From the NCBI GenBank assembly GCA_023261405.1, contig JAHFOZ010000042.1, positions 9,166-18,067 on the forward strand: a DNA stretch of 8,902 nt, in the 5' to 3' direction. The notes beneath the pieces are model-generated. The model made no database searches, was not told the DNA's origin, and worked only from the letters and a program-made list of their open reading frames with translations. Positions 1 through 6,485 of the stretch are shown in pieces (within the stretch, counting starts at the first letter, position 1; every line of letters starts with the position of its first letter). The stretch comes from Planctomycetota bacterium. GTDB lineage: Bacteria > Planctomycetota > MHYJ01 > JACPRB01. The position numbers were made by a program, and so were the translations under genes.

Positions 1-683
1 ACACGTATGGCCTGGCCCTCCTCAACCGGGGAAAGATCCGGCTGGCCGGCGGCGACCCGAAGGCCGCCGAGAAGGACTGCTCCCGCGCGATCGAGTGCAA
101 GGTCCGCGCGCCGGACGCGCACTACTTCCGCGGCCTCGCCCGGGAGAAGCAGGGGAATCTTGAGGGGGCCATGGCGGATTACGGGGAGTCGATCCGGCTC
201 CACCCGGAGCTCGCCGCCGCGCAGATCGCCCGGGCGAAGCAGCGGCTGCGCCGCGGCGATGTGACGGGCGCCATGGCCGACTTCGACGAGGGGCTCCGGA
301 GGGACCCCCGCGACGCCACCGCGTGGGGGGAGCGCGGGTATGCGTGGTTCGTCCGGGGGGAGCCGCGGCGCGCGCTGGAGGATTTTGGCCGGTCCCTGGA
401 GATCGACCCGGCGGCGGCCGTGGTGTGGCAGAACCGCGGATCCGTCCGGGCCGGCCAGAAGGATTTCGCGGGGGCGATCGCGGACCTCACGCGGTCCCTG
501 GAACTGGACCCCTCTTCCGCGGAGGCGCTCCGGTTCCGCGGCATGGCCCACCAGCTGAAGGGGGACCTGCGGGCCGCGGCCGCGGATTTCGAGCGCGCGC
601 TGGAGATCGGTCCTCCGGCGTGGGAGGGCCGGGGCGACGCGCAGGCTCGCCTGGAGGAAATCCGGAAGCGGGTGCCGAAGTGA
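1..683 (+). CDS. TPR-repeat protein, 5' end outside window
   Basis: The frame is open from the left edge (first full codon at 3) to TGA at 681-683, giving 226 visible residues. The start lies upstream of the window. The ATGs at 171 and 273 are internal, because repeat sequence continues in frame before them. About six 34-residue tetratricopeptide units can be read, starting near residues 3, 39, 71, 105, 139 and 173. They show the usual pattern: a small or aromatic residue near position 4, G at 8, A-x-x-D-F/Y near 20-24 and a closing DP (IDP, LDP). TPR arrays form a helical scaffold for protein-protein contacts; no catalytic domain is visible in this part. No signal peptide or membrane segment can be judged without the N-terminus. 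The stop codon overlaps the GTG of the next gene, so the two are probably translationally coupled. The partner and role are unknown. Confidence 0.9.
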   Translation, partial: TYGLALLNRGKIRLAGGDPKAAEKDCSRAIECKVRAPDAHYFRGLAREKQGNLEGAMADYGESIRLHPELAAAQIARAKQRLRRGDVTGAMADFDEGLRRDPRDATAWGERGYAWFVRGEPRRALEDFGRSLEIDPAAAVVWQNRGSVRAGQKDFAGAIADLTRSLELDPSSAEALRFRGMAHQLKGDLRAAAADFERALEIGPPAWEGRGDAQARLEEIRKRVPK

Positions 684-1387
684 TCCTCGAGGAGCTGGCG
701 GCGGACGGATACGCCCTCCTGCCGGGCGTCGCCTCCGGCACGGCCCTCGTCCGCCTGCAGGGGATCGTGAGCGGGGCGCTCGAGGCGGAGACGGGGGTGA
801 AGCGGCGCAGGGGCGAGCCGTTCGCTGCGCGGAACCTCCTGGAGTACGGCCCGGCGATCCTCGAGGCGCTGGCCTCCACGATGCTCCCGGGCTTCCTCGC
901 GCGGATCCTCGGGCCCGAGGGCGGGCTGGTCCGGGCGCTCTACCTCGACAAGCCGCCGGGACGGAGCTGGACGCTGGCGCGCCACCGGGATCTCACGATC
1001 GCCGTGCGCGACAACTCGACCCCGTGCGCGCGGTTCCGCTGTCCCACGACGAAGTCCGGCGTCCCGCACGTCGAGGCCCCCGCGGAGCTGCTCGAGGCGA
1101 TGGTCGCCGCGCGAATCCACTTCGACGACGTGACGGAGGAGAACGGGCCGCTTGTCGTCGTGCCCGGCTCGCACCGCGCCGGCAAAGAAGAGCCGATGGT
1201 GGGGGGCTTGGAGCGGGAGCTGCTCGCGCTGGAAGGCGACGTCGTCCTCATGCGGCCCCTCCTGATCCATCGCTCGGGGCGCTCCAAGCCCGGGTGCTCC
1301 GCGCACCGGCGCGTCCTGCACCTCGAGTTCGCGGCCTCGCGAGCCCTGCCGGACGGCTTCGAATGGCATGATTTTGTCCCCGTGTGA
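680..1387 (+). CDS. PhyH-family Fe(II)/2-oxoglutarate dioxygenase
   Basis: A 235-residue protein of the phytanoyl-CoA dioxygenase family, which uses non-haem Fe(II), O2 and 2-oxoglutarate to hydroxylate small molecules. Family marks are visible. The N-terminus has the ADGYALLPG segment (8-16). The metal-binding HxD is H102-R-D104. The strand FDDVTEENGPLVVVPGSHR spans 148-166. The distal metal ligand is probably H197 (LIHRSG), with R210 or R211 downstream as the probable 2-oxoglutarate carboxylate ligand. The full facial triad therefore looks intact. The frame is open back to 323, but that stretch is the shadow of the TPR gene. GTG at 680 is chosen because it overlaps the upstream TGA (GTGA), follows a GGAAG at 664-668, and places the first residues where PhyH proteins normally begin. 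No signal peptide, so cytoplasmic. The substrate cannot be told from sequence: the family includes lipid, antibiotic, ectoine and phosphonate hydroxylases, and nothing nearby points to one. Confidence 0.88.
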   Translation: MILEELAADGYALLPGVASGTALVRLQGIVSGALEAETGVKRRRGEPFAARNLLEYGPAILEALASTMLPGFLARILGPEGGLVRALYLDKPPGRSWTLARHRDLTIAVRDNSTPCARFRCPTTKSGVPHVEAPAELLEAMVAARIHFDDVTEENGPLVVVPGSHRAGKEEPMVGGLERELLALEGDVVLMRPLLIHRSGRSKPGCSAHRRVLHLEFAASRALPDGFEWHDFVPV

Positions 1388-1406
1388 GGCTCGGCGCGCA
1401 CGCGGG

Positions 1407-1420
1407 GCGTAGTATCTTCC
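1407..1420 (+). promoter_or_regulatory. Possible -10 region of the esterase gene
   Basis: The 61-bp gap before the esterase gene contains TAGTAT at 1410-1415, a fair sigma-70 -10 box in otherwise GC-rich sequence. No good -35 hexamer sits 16-18 bp upstream. It is offered as a weak promoter; the esterase could equally be read from the upstream genes. Confidence 0.3.
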
Positions 1421-1448
1421 GGGAAAACCACCGATTGGAGGCGAGCCT

Positions 1449-2909
1449 ATGCGTCATGCCCTGGCCTTCCTGGCGCTCATTCTCGTGGCGGCCGCGCCGC
1501 GGGCCGAACTCAAGCTTCACGCGCTTTTCACCGACCACATGGTCCTCCAGCGGGACCTGCCCGCGCCGGTGTGGGGGACCGCCGAGCCGGGCGACGAGGT
1601 GATCGTCTCGATCGCCGGCCAGAAGAAGTCAGCGAAGGCGGGCGCCGACGGGAAGTGGATGGCGAAGCTCGATCCGATCAAGGCGGGCGGGCCGCACGAG
1701 CTGAGCGTCTCCGGGAAGGCCACCCTCACGGTCAAGGACGTCCTCGTGGGCGAGGTGTGGGTGTGCAGCGGCCAGTCGAACATGGAGCAGTCGGTGAGAG
1801 GGGCGGCGAACTTCGAGAAGGAGATCGCCGCCGCGGACTTCCCCAGGATCCGTCTCTTCACGGTGCCCAAGAAGCCCGCCCTGGCGCCGCAGGCGGAGGT
1901 CGTGGGGGCGTGGAGCATCTGCACTCCCGCGTCGGTGCCCAACTTCTCGGCCGTGGCGTACTACTTTGGCCGCGATCTGCAGAAGGCGATCGACGTGCCG
2001 GTCGGCCTGATCCACACGTCCTGGGGCGGCACCGCCGCGGAGCTCTGGACGCGCCTGGAAGTGCTGGCGGGGAACGCGGAACTCAAGGGGCTGGCCGATG
2101 CCCACGTGAAGCGGGTCGAGGCCCAGAAGGCGGCCGAGGAGAAGGCGAAGGCCGAGGGCAAGCCGGCGCCCAAAACGCCCGGCCCCGGGTCTACGATGCT
2201 CTACAACGGGATGATCGCCCCGCTGCTGCCCTACGGCATCAAGGGCGCGATCTGGTACCAGGGCGAGTCCAACGCGAGCCGCGCCGCGCAGTACCGGACG
2301 CTGTTCCCGGCGATGATCAAGAACTGGCGCGACGATTGGGGGCAGGGCGAGTTCCCCTTCCTGTTCGTGCAGCTGGCCAACTTCCGGGCGAACAAGAACG
2401 AGAAGCTCGACCATCCCGTGGAGAGTTCCTGGGCCGAGCTGCGCGAGGCGCAGACGATGTCGCTGGCGACGCCCAAGACGGGGATGGCGGTCATCATCGA
2501 CATCGGCGACGCGACGGACATCCATCCGAAGAACAAGCAGGACGTGGGCGGGCGCCTGGCGCTCGCGGCGCAGCACGTGGCGTACGGGAGGGACCTCGTC
2601 TACTCCGGGCCGATCTACGAATCGATGAAGGTCGAGGACGGCAAGGCGCGCCTGTCGTTCAAGCACGCAGGCGGGGGCCTCGTCTCCAAGGGGGACAAGC
2701 TCGCCGGGTTCGCGGTGGCGGGCGAGGACAAGAAGTTCGTCTGGGCCGATGCGAAGATCGACGGCAACACGGTCATCGTCTCCAGCGCCGAGGTGGTCAA
2801 GCCGGCCGCCGTGCGGTATGCGTGGGCGGATTATCCGGAGTGCAATCTGTACAACAAGGAGAACCTCCCGGCGTCGCCGTTCCGCACGGATTCGTGGCCC
2901 CGGCCGTAG
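1449..2909 (+). CDS. Secreted sialate O-acetylesterase family protein (SGNH esterase)
   Basis: A 486-residue exported carbohydrate esterase, expected to remove acetyl groups from sialic acid or, as likely in environmental bacteria, from other acetylated sugars and polysaccharides. The N-terminus (MRHALAFLALILVAAAPRA) is a signal peptide with cleavage around residues 16-19. Residues 26-98 form the N-terminal beta domain typical of the family (LFTDHMVLQRDLPAPVWG). The SGNH catalytic core follows: GQSNM with nucleophile S110; SWGG(T) at 191-195; IWYQGESN at 268-275; and the Asp/His pair in DIHP, D357 and H359. The C-terminal sandwich ends with the family-like YPECNLYN and ASPFRTD segments. A Lys/Ala/Glu-rich linker lies at 208-245. 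The start is supported by GGAGGCG at 1437-1443, 5 nt before the ATG. It sits 61 bp after the PhyH gene on the same strand. Catalytic residues all appear present; true substrate is not decidable. Confidence 0.93.
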   Translation: MRHALAFLALILVAAAPRAELKLHALFTDHMVLQRDLPAPVWGTAEPGDEVIVSIAGQKKSAKAGADGKWMAKLDPIKAGGPHELSVSGKATLTVKDVLVGEVWVCSGQSNMEQSVRGAANFEKEIAAADFPRIRLFTVPKKPALAPQAEVVGAWSICTPASVPNFSAVAYYFGRDLQKAIDVPVGLIHTSWGGTAAELWTRLEVLAGNAELKGLADAHVKRVEAQKAAEEKAKAEGKPAPKTPGPGSTMLYNGMIAPLLPYGIKGAIWYQGESNASRAAQYRTLFPAMIKNWRDDWGQGEFPFLFVQLANFRANKNEKLDHPVESSWAELREAQTMSLATPKTGMAVIIDIGDATDIHPKNKQDVGGRLALAAQHVAYGRDLVYSGPIYESMKVEDGKARLSFKHAGGGLVSKGDKLAGFAVAGEDKKFVWADAKIDGNTVIVSSAEVVKPAAVRYAWADYPECNLYNKENLPASPFRTDSWPRP

Positions 2910-2923
2910 ATCGGGAGCTGGGG

Positions 2924-2995
2924 ATGAGGATCGCAATCGTGCGGGCGATCTTGCGGGCGGGCCTCGTCAGGATCAAGGCGCTGTCCTGGTGCTGA
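2924..2995 (+). CDS. Doubtful 23-residue ORF after the esterase gene
   Basis: An ATG at 2924 is preceded by GGGAG at 2913-2917 with 6-nt spacing and runs to TGA at 2993-2995. It would encode a short, basic, partly hydrophobic peptide (MRIAIVRAILRAGLVRIKAL then SWC). The good ribosome site and position 14 bp after the esterase stop are the only support. In DNA this GC-rich such ORFs arise by chance, and I recognise no family. It may equally be untranslated 3' sequence. Confidence 0.15.
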   Translation: MRIAIVRAILRAGLVRIKALSWC

Positions 2996-2996
2996 G

Positions 2997-3073
2997 CCGC
3001 AGAAGTTCGGGACCCGTTGTGCCCCTGCGGCCATCTGGGCACGAACTTGCGAGTCGAAGTACTTAGGGCTAAG
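2997..3073. repeat. Cluster of overlapping inverted repeats in the esterase-pilin gap
   Basis: The convergent gap 2910-3197 contains no supportable long gene. Within it, several short inverted repeats interlock. CCGCAG (2997-3002) pairs with CTGCGG (3025-3030); AAGTTCG (3003-3009) with CGAACTT (3042-3048); GTGCCC (3019-3024) with GGGCAC (3037-3042); and CTTAG (3062-3066) with CTAAG (3069-3073). The first two are in pseudoknot order. The segment is visibly less GC-rich than its surroundings. It could shape the 3' end of the esterase mRNA or be a small RNA; there is no U-tract to call a classical terminator. Confidence 0.35.
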
Positions 3074-3143
3074 AACCGGCTGATCCGCGCGGGCGCCGCG
3101 CCCCGGCGGGCTCACCCCCCCGCCCGACCCGCCCCCATCAGGA

Positions 3144-3184
3144 GCAGGCGCAGGCGGGTCGGACCTCCGACCCGCCCGGCCTGC
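3144..3184 (-). terminator. Hairpin downstream of the prepilin gene
   Basis: A perfect 11-bp inverted repeat, GGCGGGTCGGA (3153-3163) and TCCGACCCGCC (3166-3176), is extended by a second 6-bp helix, GCAGGC (3144-3149) with GCCTGC (3179-3184), across a small internal loop. It begins 13 nt beyond the pilin stop codon on the minus strand, where a terminator is expected, and lies between convergent genes. Neither strand has a U-tract after it, so it is either Rho-assisted, a stem that protects the mRNA 3' end, or a non-canonical bidirectional terminator. Confidence 0.5.
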
Positions 3185-3197
3185 CCCAAGGGCGGAC

Positions 3198-3887
3198 TCA
3201 TTCGCTCTTGGCCCAGTACGTCTTCAGCTGCTGGTCGCTCGGCCAGTCCGCGTACCCCGCGGCGGTGACGGGGCCCGGAGGGGTGGTGCTGGCGGGCTTC
3301 ACGGGGGTGGTGAGGGAGCGCCGGTACATGCTGTTCCCTTCGTTGAGGATGAACGCGGCCTTGCCGCTCGAGGGGTACGAATCGGGGTAGGTGATGACCC
3401 CGAACTTCGAATTGTGGTAGTGGGCCACGCCGATGGCGGGATTGCCCCCCGTGCTTCCCCGGTAGACCTCCGGGATCGACAGGTCCGAGGCGAGCGCCCA
3501 GAACCAGTAGCCCGACTTGGGCCCCTGGTTCGCGTAGCTGGAGATCGCGGGGTTGTACTGGTTCACCGCGGCGAGGGGATCGGAGTCCGCCGCGGCCAGC
3601 GAGAGTTCGATCAGCTTGTTGGCGCTTCCCGTCGAGTCGACGGTCTTGATGCAGAAGAGCCCCGCCACGTCGCCCGTCCAGAAGTCCTGCACCTTGTTGC
3701 CGTCGCGGTCGTTGGCCCGGAAGTCCGCCTGGGCCGTCGCGACGCTCTTCATCGAGGCGGCGGCGGCCCGCTCGTTCGCGGCCCTCTGGGCGGCCAGGAG
3801 CCCCGGGATGGCGATGGCGGCGATGATGGCGATGATCGCGATCACGATCATCAGTTCGATCAGCGTGAAGCCCTTGTTCCGGCGCAT
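3198..3887 (-). CDS. Type IV pilin-like / pseudopilin precursor
   Basis: A 229-residue precursor with a class III signal: leader MRRNKG, prepilin peptidase cleavage after G6, mature N-terminus FTLIELMIVIAIIAIIAAIA with F7 to be N-methylated and the conserved E11 (mature position 5). The hydrophobic helix (7-34) is followed by an amphipathic stretch (AAQRAANERAAAASMKSVATA when read in two parts, 32-52) and a C-terminal globular domain. Residues 59-77 (NDRDGNKVQDFWTGDVAGL) contain a D-x-D-x-N-x-x-x-D series resembling a calcium-binding loop. Only one Cys (C79) is present, so there is no disulfide loop as in classical PilA. The frame extends upstream to 4019, but ATG 3887 is chosen: it gives the short leader, follows AAGGGA, and lies downstream of the sigma-54 promoter that the longer form would overlap. 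It acts at the inner membrane as a pilus or type II secretion subunit; no assembly genes are in view, so major versus minor role is open. Confidence 0.92.
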   Translation of the reverse strand: MRRNKGFTLIELMIVIAIIAIIAAIAIPGLLAAQRAANERAAAASMKSVATAQADFRANDRDGNKVQDFWTGDVAGLFCIKTVDSTGSANKLIELSLAAADSDPLAAVNQYNPAISSYANQGPKSGYWFWALASDLSIPEVYRGSTGGNPAIGVAHYHNSKFGVITYPDSYPSSGKAAFILNEGNSMYRRSLTTPVKPASTTPPGPVTAAGYADWPSDQQLKTYWAKSE

Positions 3888-4002
3888 GGTTCGTCCCTTC
3901 AATGACGGTTCCCCTGGGGGACGCGGGATCCGCGTCCCGTCGCCCCTGGACGCCGCACACCGCGGCGTCGCATCCCTCCGGCCGGAAGGTCGGGGGACGG
4001 GG

Positions 4003-4018
4003 AGCAAGTGTTGTGCCA
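4003..4018 (-). promoter_or_regulatory. Sigma-54 (RpoN) promoter of the pilin gene
   Basis: Read on the minus strand, 4018 to 4003 is TGGCAC-AACAC-TTGCT. This matches the -24/-12 consensus TGGCAC-N5-TTGCW at every informative position, with the invariant GG and GC elements exactly 10 bp apart. Predicted transcription start is near 3992, giving a leader of about 105 nt to the ATG at 3887. Sigma-54 control of pilin genes (for example by PilR in Pseudomonas and Myxococcus) is well established, which makes the location meaningful. An AT-rich stretch (4017-4032) sits just upstream. Confidence 0.8.
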
Positions 4019-4067
4019 TAGTAATACAGTATCCGCGGAGACGGGTGAGGAGGGGGCGCCGGGGGCT

Positions 4068-4093
4068 GACGCAATCTGTAACCGCTTTGCGTC
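4068..4093. promoter_or_regulatory. Dyad GACGCAA-N12-TTGCGTC, candidate activator site
   Basis: A perfect 7+7 bp inverted repeat (4068-4074 and 4087-4093) is centred about 88 bp upstream of the predicted pilin start and about 70 bp upstream of the predicted helicase start. Sigma-54 promoters need an enhancer-binding activator, usually bound as a dimer 80-150 bp upstream, so the position fits. Half-site centres are 19 bp apart, close to two helical turns. It does not match a named operator I know, and a repeat of this size can arise by chance in about 130 bp. Confidence 0.4.
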
Positions 4094-4114
4094 CGGGGAG
4101 GGCGAAATCAGGGC

Positions 4115-4143
4115 TTGCGGAATTCCGTCCGGTAGGCTATAGT
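4115..4143 (+). promoter_or_regulatory. Sigma-70 promoter of the DEAD-box helicase gene
   Basis: TTGCGG (4115-4120), a 17-bp spacer and TATAGT (4138-4143) make a good housekeeping promoter. Predicted start is near 4150, giving a leader of about 100 nt. A 10-bp palindrome, CGGAATTCCG (4118-4127), overlaps the -35 box and spacer and could be an operator. The leader ends in a U-rich stretch (4221-4250) unusual for this GC-rich DNA and has no clear Shine-Dalgarno next to the ATG. Confidence 0.65.
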
Positions 4144-4251
4144 CCGGGTCGTTCGGGACGTTTACTCCGACTGCCGCCGACCCGTCACGTCTGCGCGATC
4201 TGAACAGAACCGACCGAGGGTGTTTCTTTTCTCTACTTTAAGCGACCTTTC

Positions 4252-5487
<1,236 letters not shown>

Positions 5488-5519
5488 TCCTCTCGAGTGG
5501 TTTGACTGCATTGATCTGC

Positions 5520-5584
5520 CGGGTCGGCCAAACCCGCGGGTCTCGTGTGGACTCACCCCTGAATCCGGGATTGGGTCGGGGTCC
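5520..5584. terminator. Possible terminator stems between convergent helicase and PilZ genes
   Basis: The 97-bp gap between the two convergent genes contains two modest stems. CGGGT (5520-5524) pairs with ACCCG (5532-5536). GGAC/CCC (5549-5552, 5556-5558) pairs with GGG/GTCC (5578-5584) around an inner AATCC-G-GGATT (5562-5572). The second begins directly after the PilZ stop codon. No U-tract follows on either strand, so termination is only suggested by position. Confidence 0.3.
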
Positions 5585-6061
5585 CTACGGGCGCCGGCGG
5601 GTGGCGCTGCGGAGCTTGTACTCGGGCGAGGTGAACCACCGGTGCAGGGCCTCGACCGTCCGCTGCTGGTCGGCGTCCAGGCCGGTGAAGCACAGGCCGA
5701 CGTAGTAGAGTTTCGTGTCGCGCGCGCTCGCGGCGCACCAGCGCACCTCGGCGTCTCCCTCGATCGTGTCCTTGAATCTCGGGATTTCGATCCGGACGTG
5801 CACGGGGGTTCCGGGCTCGATCCGTTTTCCGCAGCCCACGAGCGCGCCGCCCACGGACAGGTTGACGGCGTTCCGCGCGCGGTTGCCGCGTCCGAAGCCG
5901 AACGACGCCATGAGCCCCTTCGTCGTGAGGTGGATCGAGGCTTCATGGATAGGGAAGCGCGGGCTGCGGCGCTGGTTCTCCGCTGCGGGGGCCGTGGGAG
6001 GAGGGGGCGGCGCGGGGGGGCTGAAGCGATTCCTGTCGATCCCGGTCTTGTCATCCGTCAC
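5585..6061 (-). CDS. PilZ-domain protein, probable c-di-GMP receptor
   Basis: A 158-residue cytoplasmic protein. Residues 1-30 are a Pro-rich, probably disordered N-terminus (PPAPPPPPTAP near 15-25). A single PilZ domain fills the rest. It carries both cyclic-di-GMP binding signatures: RxxxR at R31-R35 (RRSPR) and NxSxxG at N67-S69-G72 (NLSVGG). The later strands VHVRIEIP (88-95) and YYVGLCF (119-125) are typical, so ligand binding is likely. The start is taken as GTG 6061: AGGAG sits 6 nt before it (6072-6068) and the promoter at 6086-6113 lies upstream. The longer frame starting at 6127 would begin outside the transcript. No output domain is fused, so it must act by contacting a partner. 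Its closeness to a pilin gene suggests, but does not show, a role in pilus or surface control. PilZ proteins also regulate flagella and exopolysaccharide synthesis. Confidence 0.9.
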   Translation of the reverse strand: MTDDKTGIDRNRFSPPAPPPPPTAPAAENQRRSPRFPIHEASIHLTTKGLMASFGFGRGNRARNAVNLSVGGALVGCGKRIEPGTPVHVRIEIPRFKDTIEGDAEVRWCAASARDTKLYYVGLCFTGLDADQQRTVEALHRWFTSPEYKLRSATRRRP

Positions 6062-6085
6062 GGTGAACTCCTGGGGGATGGGCGG

Positions 6086-6113
6086 ATTGTAGCGAGGCGG
6101 AGGGGGAAAGCAA
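6086..6113 (-). promoter_or_regulatory. Sigma-70 promoter of the PilZ gene
   Basis: On the minus strand TTGCTT (6113-6108), a 16-bp spacer and TACAAT (6091-6086) form a good housekeeping promoter. Predicted start is near 6079, giving a leader of about 18 nt that holds the AGGAG and excludes the longer upstream start. Confidence 0.6.
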
Positions 6114-6129
6114 GATGAATTCGGCATGG

Positions 6130-6157
6130 AAAATGGTCCCGGCCGGGCTCAGGCCCG
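6130..6157 (-). terminator. Weak terminator-like stem at the end of the zinc-ribbon gene
   Basis: CGGGC-TCAG-GCCCG (6144-6157) forms a tight hairpin across the stop codon. It overlaps the 10-bp palindrome CCCGGCCGGG (6138-6147), and on the minus strand a short ATTTT (6134-6130) follows. The stems exclude each other and the U-run is brief, so this is tentative. Its position between the zinc-ribbon gene and the PilZ promoter supports separate transcripts. Confidence 0.35.
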
Positions 6158-6463
6158 AAGGAGCGCCCATCCCAGCATCACGGCGGCGGCCAGAGCGAGC
6201 CCCAGCCACATCCACCACGGCCAGGCCTTCGAGGGAGAGGCCGCGCGCGGGGTGACGAAGGCATCGCATCGAGGGCAGATCGACGCCTCGATGTGGATGG
6301 AGGCCCCGCACCGGGGGCAGGGCCAGGTCCCTTCCTCGTCGGCGTCAGGCTGCTCGTCCGGGAACTCCTCCTCCCGGAGTTCCCCGCCCTCGGCGTCCTC
6401 GTCCCCGCGACTCACGGAGGGATTGTACCTCCCGAAGACATCGGCCCACGGCTCCGGCGGCAC
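6149..6463 (-). CDS. Small zinc-ribbon protein with C-terminal membrane anchor
   Basis: A 104-residue protein. Residues 21-44 are strongly acidic (D/E-rich) and probably disordered. A zinc ribbon follows with CPRC (49-52) and CPRC (63-66), the four Cys expected to hold one Zn2+. Residues 83-101 (after WPWWMW) form one transmembrane helix, and the protein ends three residues later. It is therefore a tail-anchored membrane protein with its ribbon most likely cytoplasmic. The start is GTG 6463, with CGGAG (6473-6469) 5 nt upstream. It follows the C11 peptidase stop by 22 bp on the same strand, so co-transcription is likely. Such ribbons with a single helix are common as uncharacterised bacterial proteins; I assign no function. 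A link to export or handling of the peptidase is only a guess from position. Confidence 0.8.
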   Translation of the reverse strand: MPPEPWADVFGRYNPSVSRGDEDAEGGELREEEFPDEQPDADEEGTWPCPRCGASIHIEASICPRCDAFVTPRAASPSKAWPWWMWLGLALAAAVMLGWALLRA

Positions 6464-6485
6464 GCCCGCTCCGGGGTCGCCCGGA

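Noticed and set aside
179..1369. 396-codon minus-strand open frame opposite the TPR and PhyH genes
   Set aside because: Low-complexity Arg-rich translation with no family features, opposite two recognised genes.
2100..2190. Lys/Ala/Glu-rich stretch in the esterase as a foreign insertion
   Set aside because: It joins cleanly in frame, keeps local base composition, and similar linkers before the LYNGMIAPL segment are, from memory, common in this esterase family.
1571..2995. 474-codon plus-strand frame inside the esterase gene
   Set aside because: Out-of-frame shadow, Arg/Gly-rich, while the esterase frame has the signal peptide and catalytic motifs. Only its last 24 codons extend beyond the gene.
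3789..3860. Tandem-like GCGAT/GATGG pattern inside the pilin gene
   Set aside because: It encodes the Ile/Ala-rich stalk helix of the pilin; the repetition follows from codon use, not from a DNA repeat element.
3888..4019. Upstream extension of the pilin frame to ATG at 4019
   Set aside because: It would put 44 residues before a standard six-residue prepilin leader and starts inside the sigma-54 promoter.
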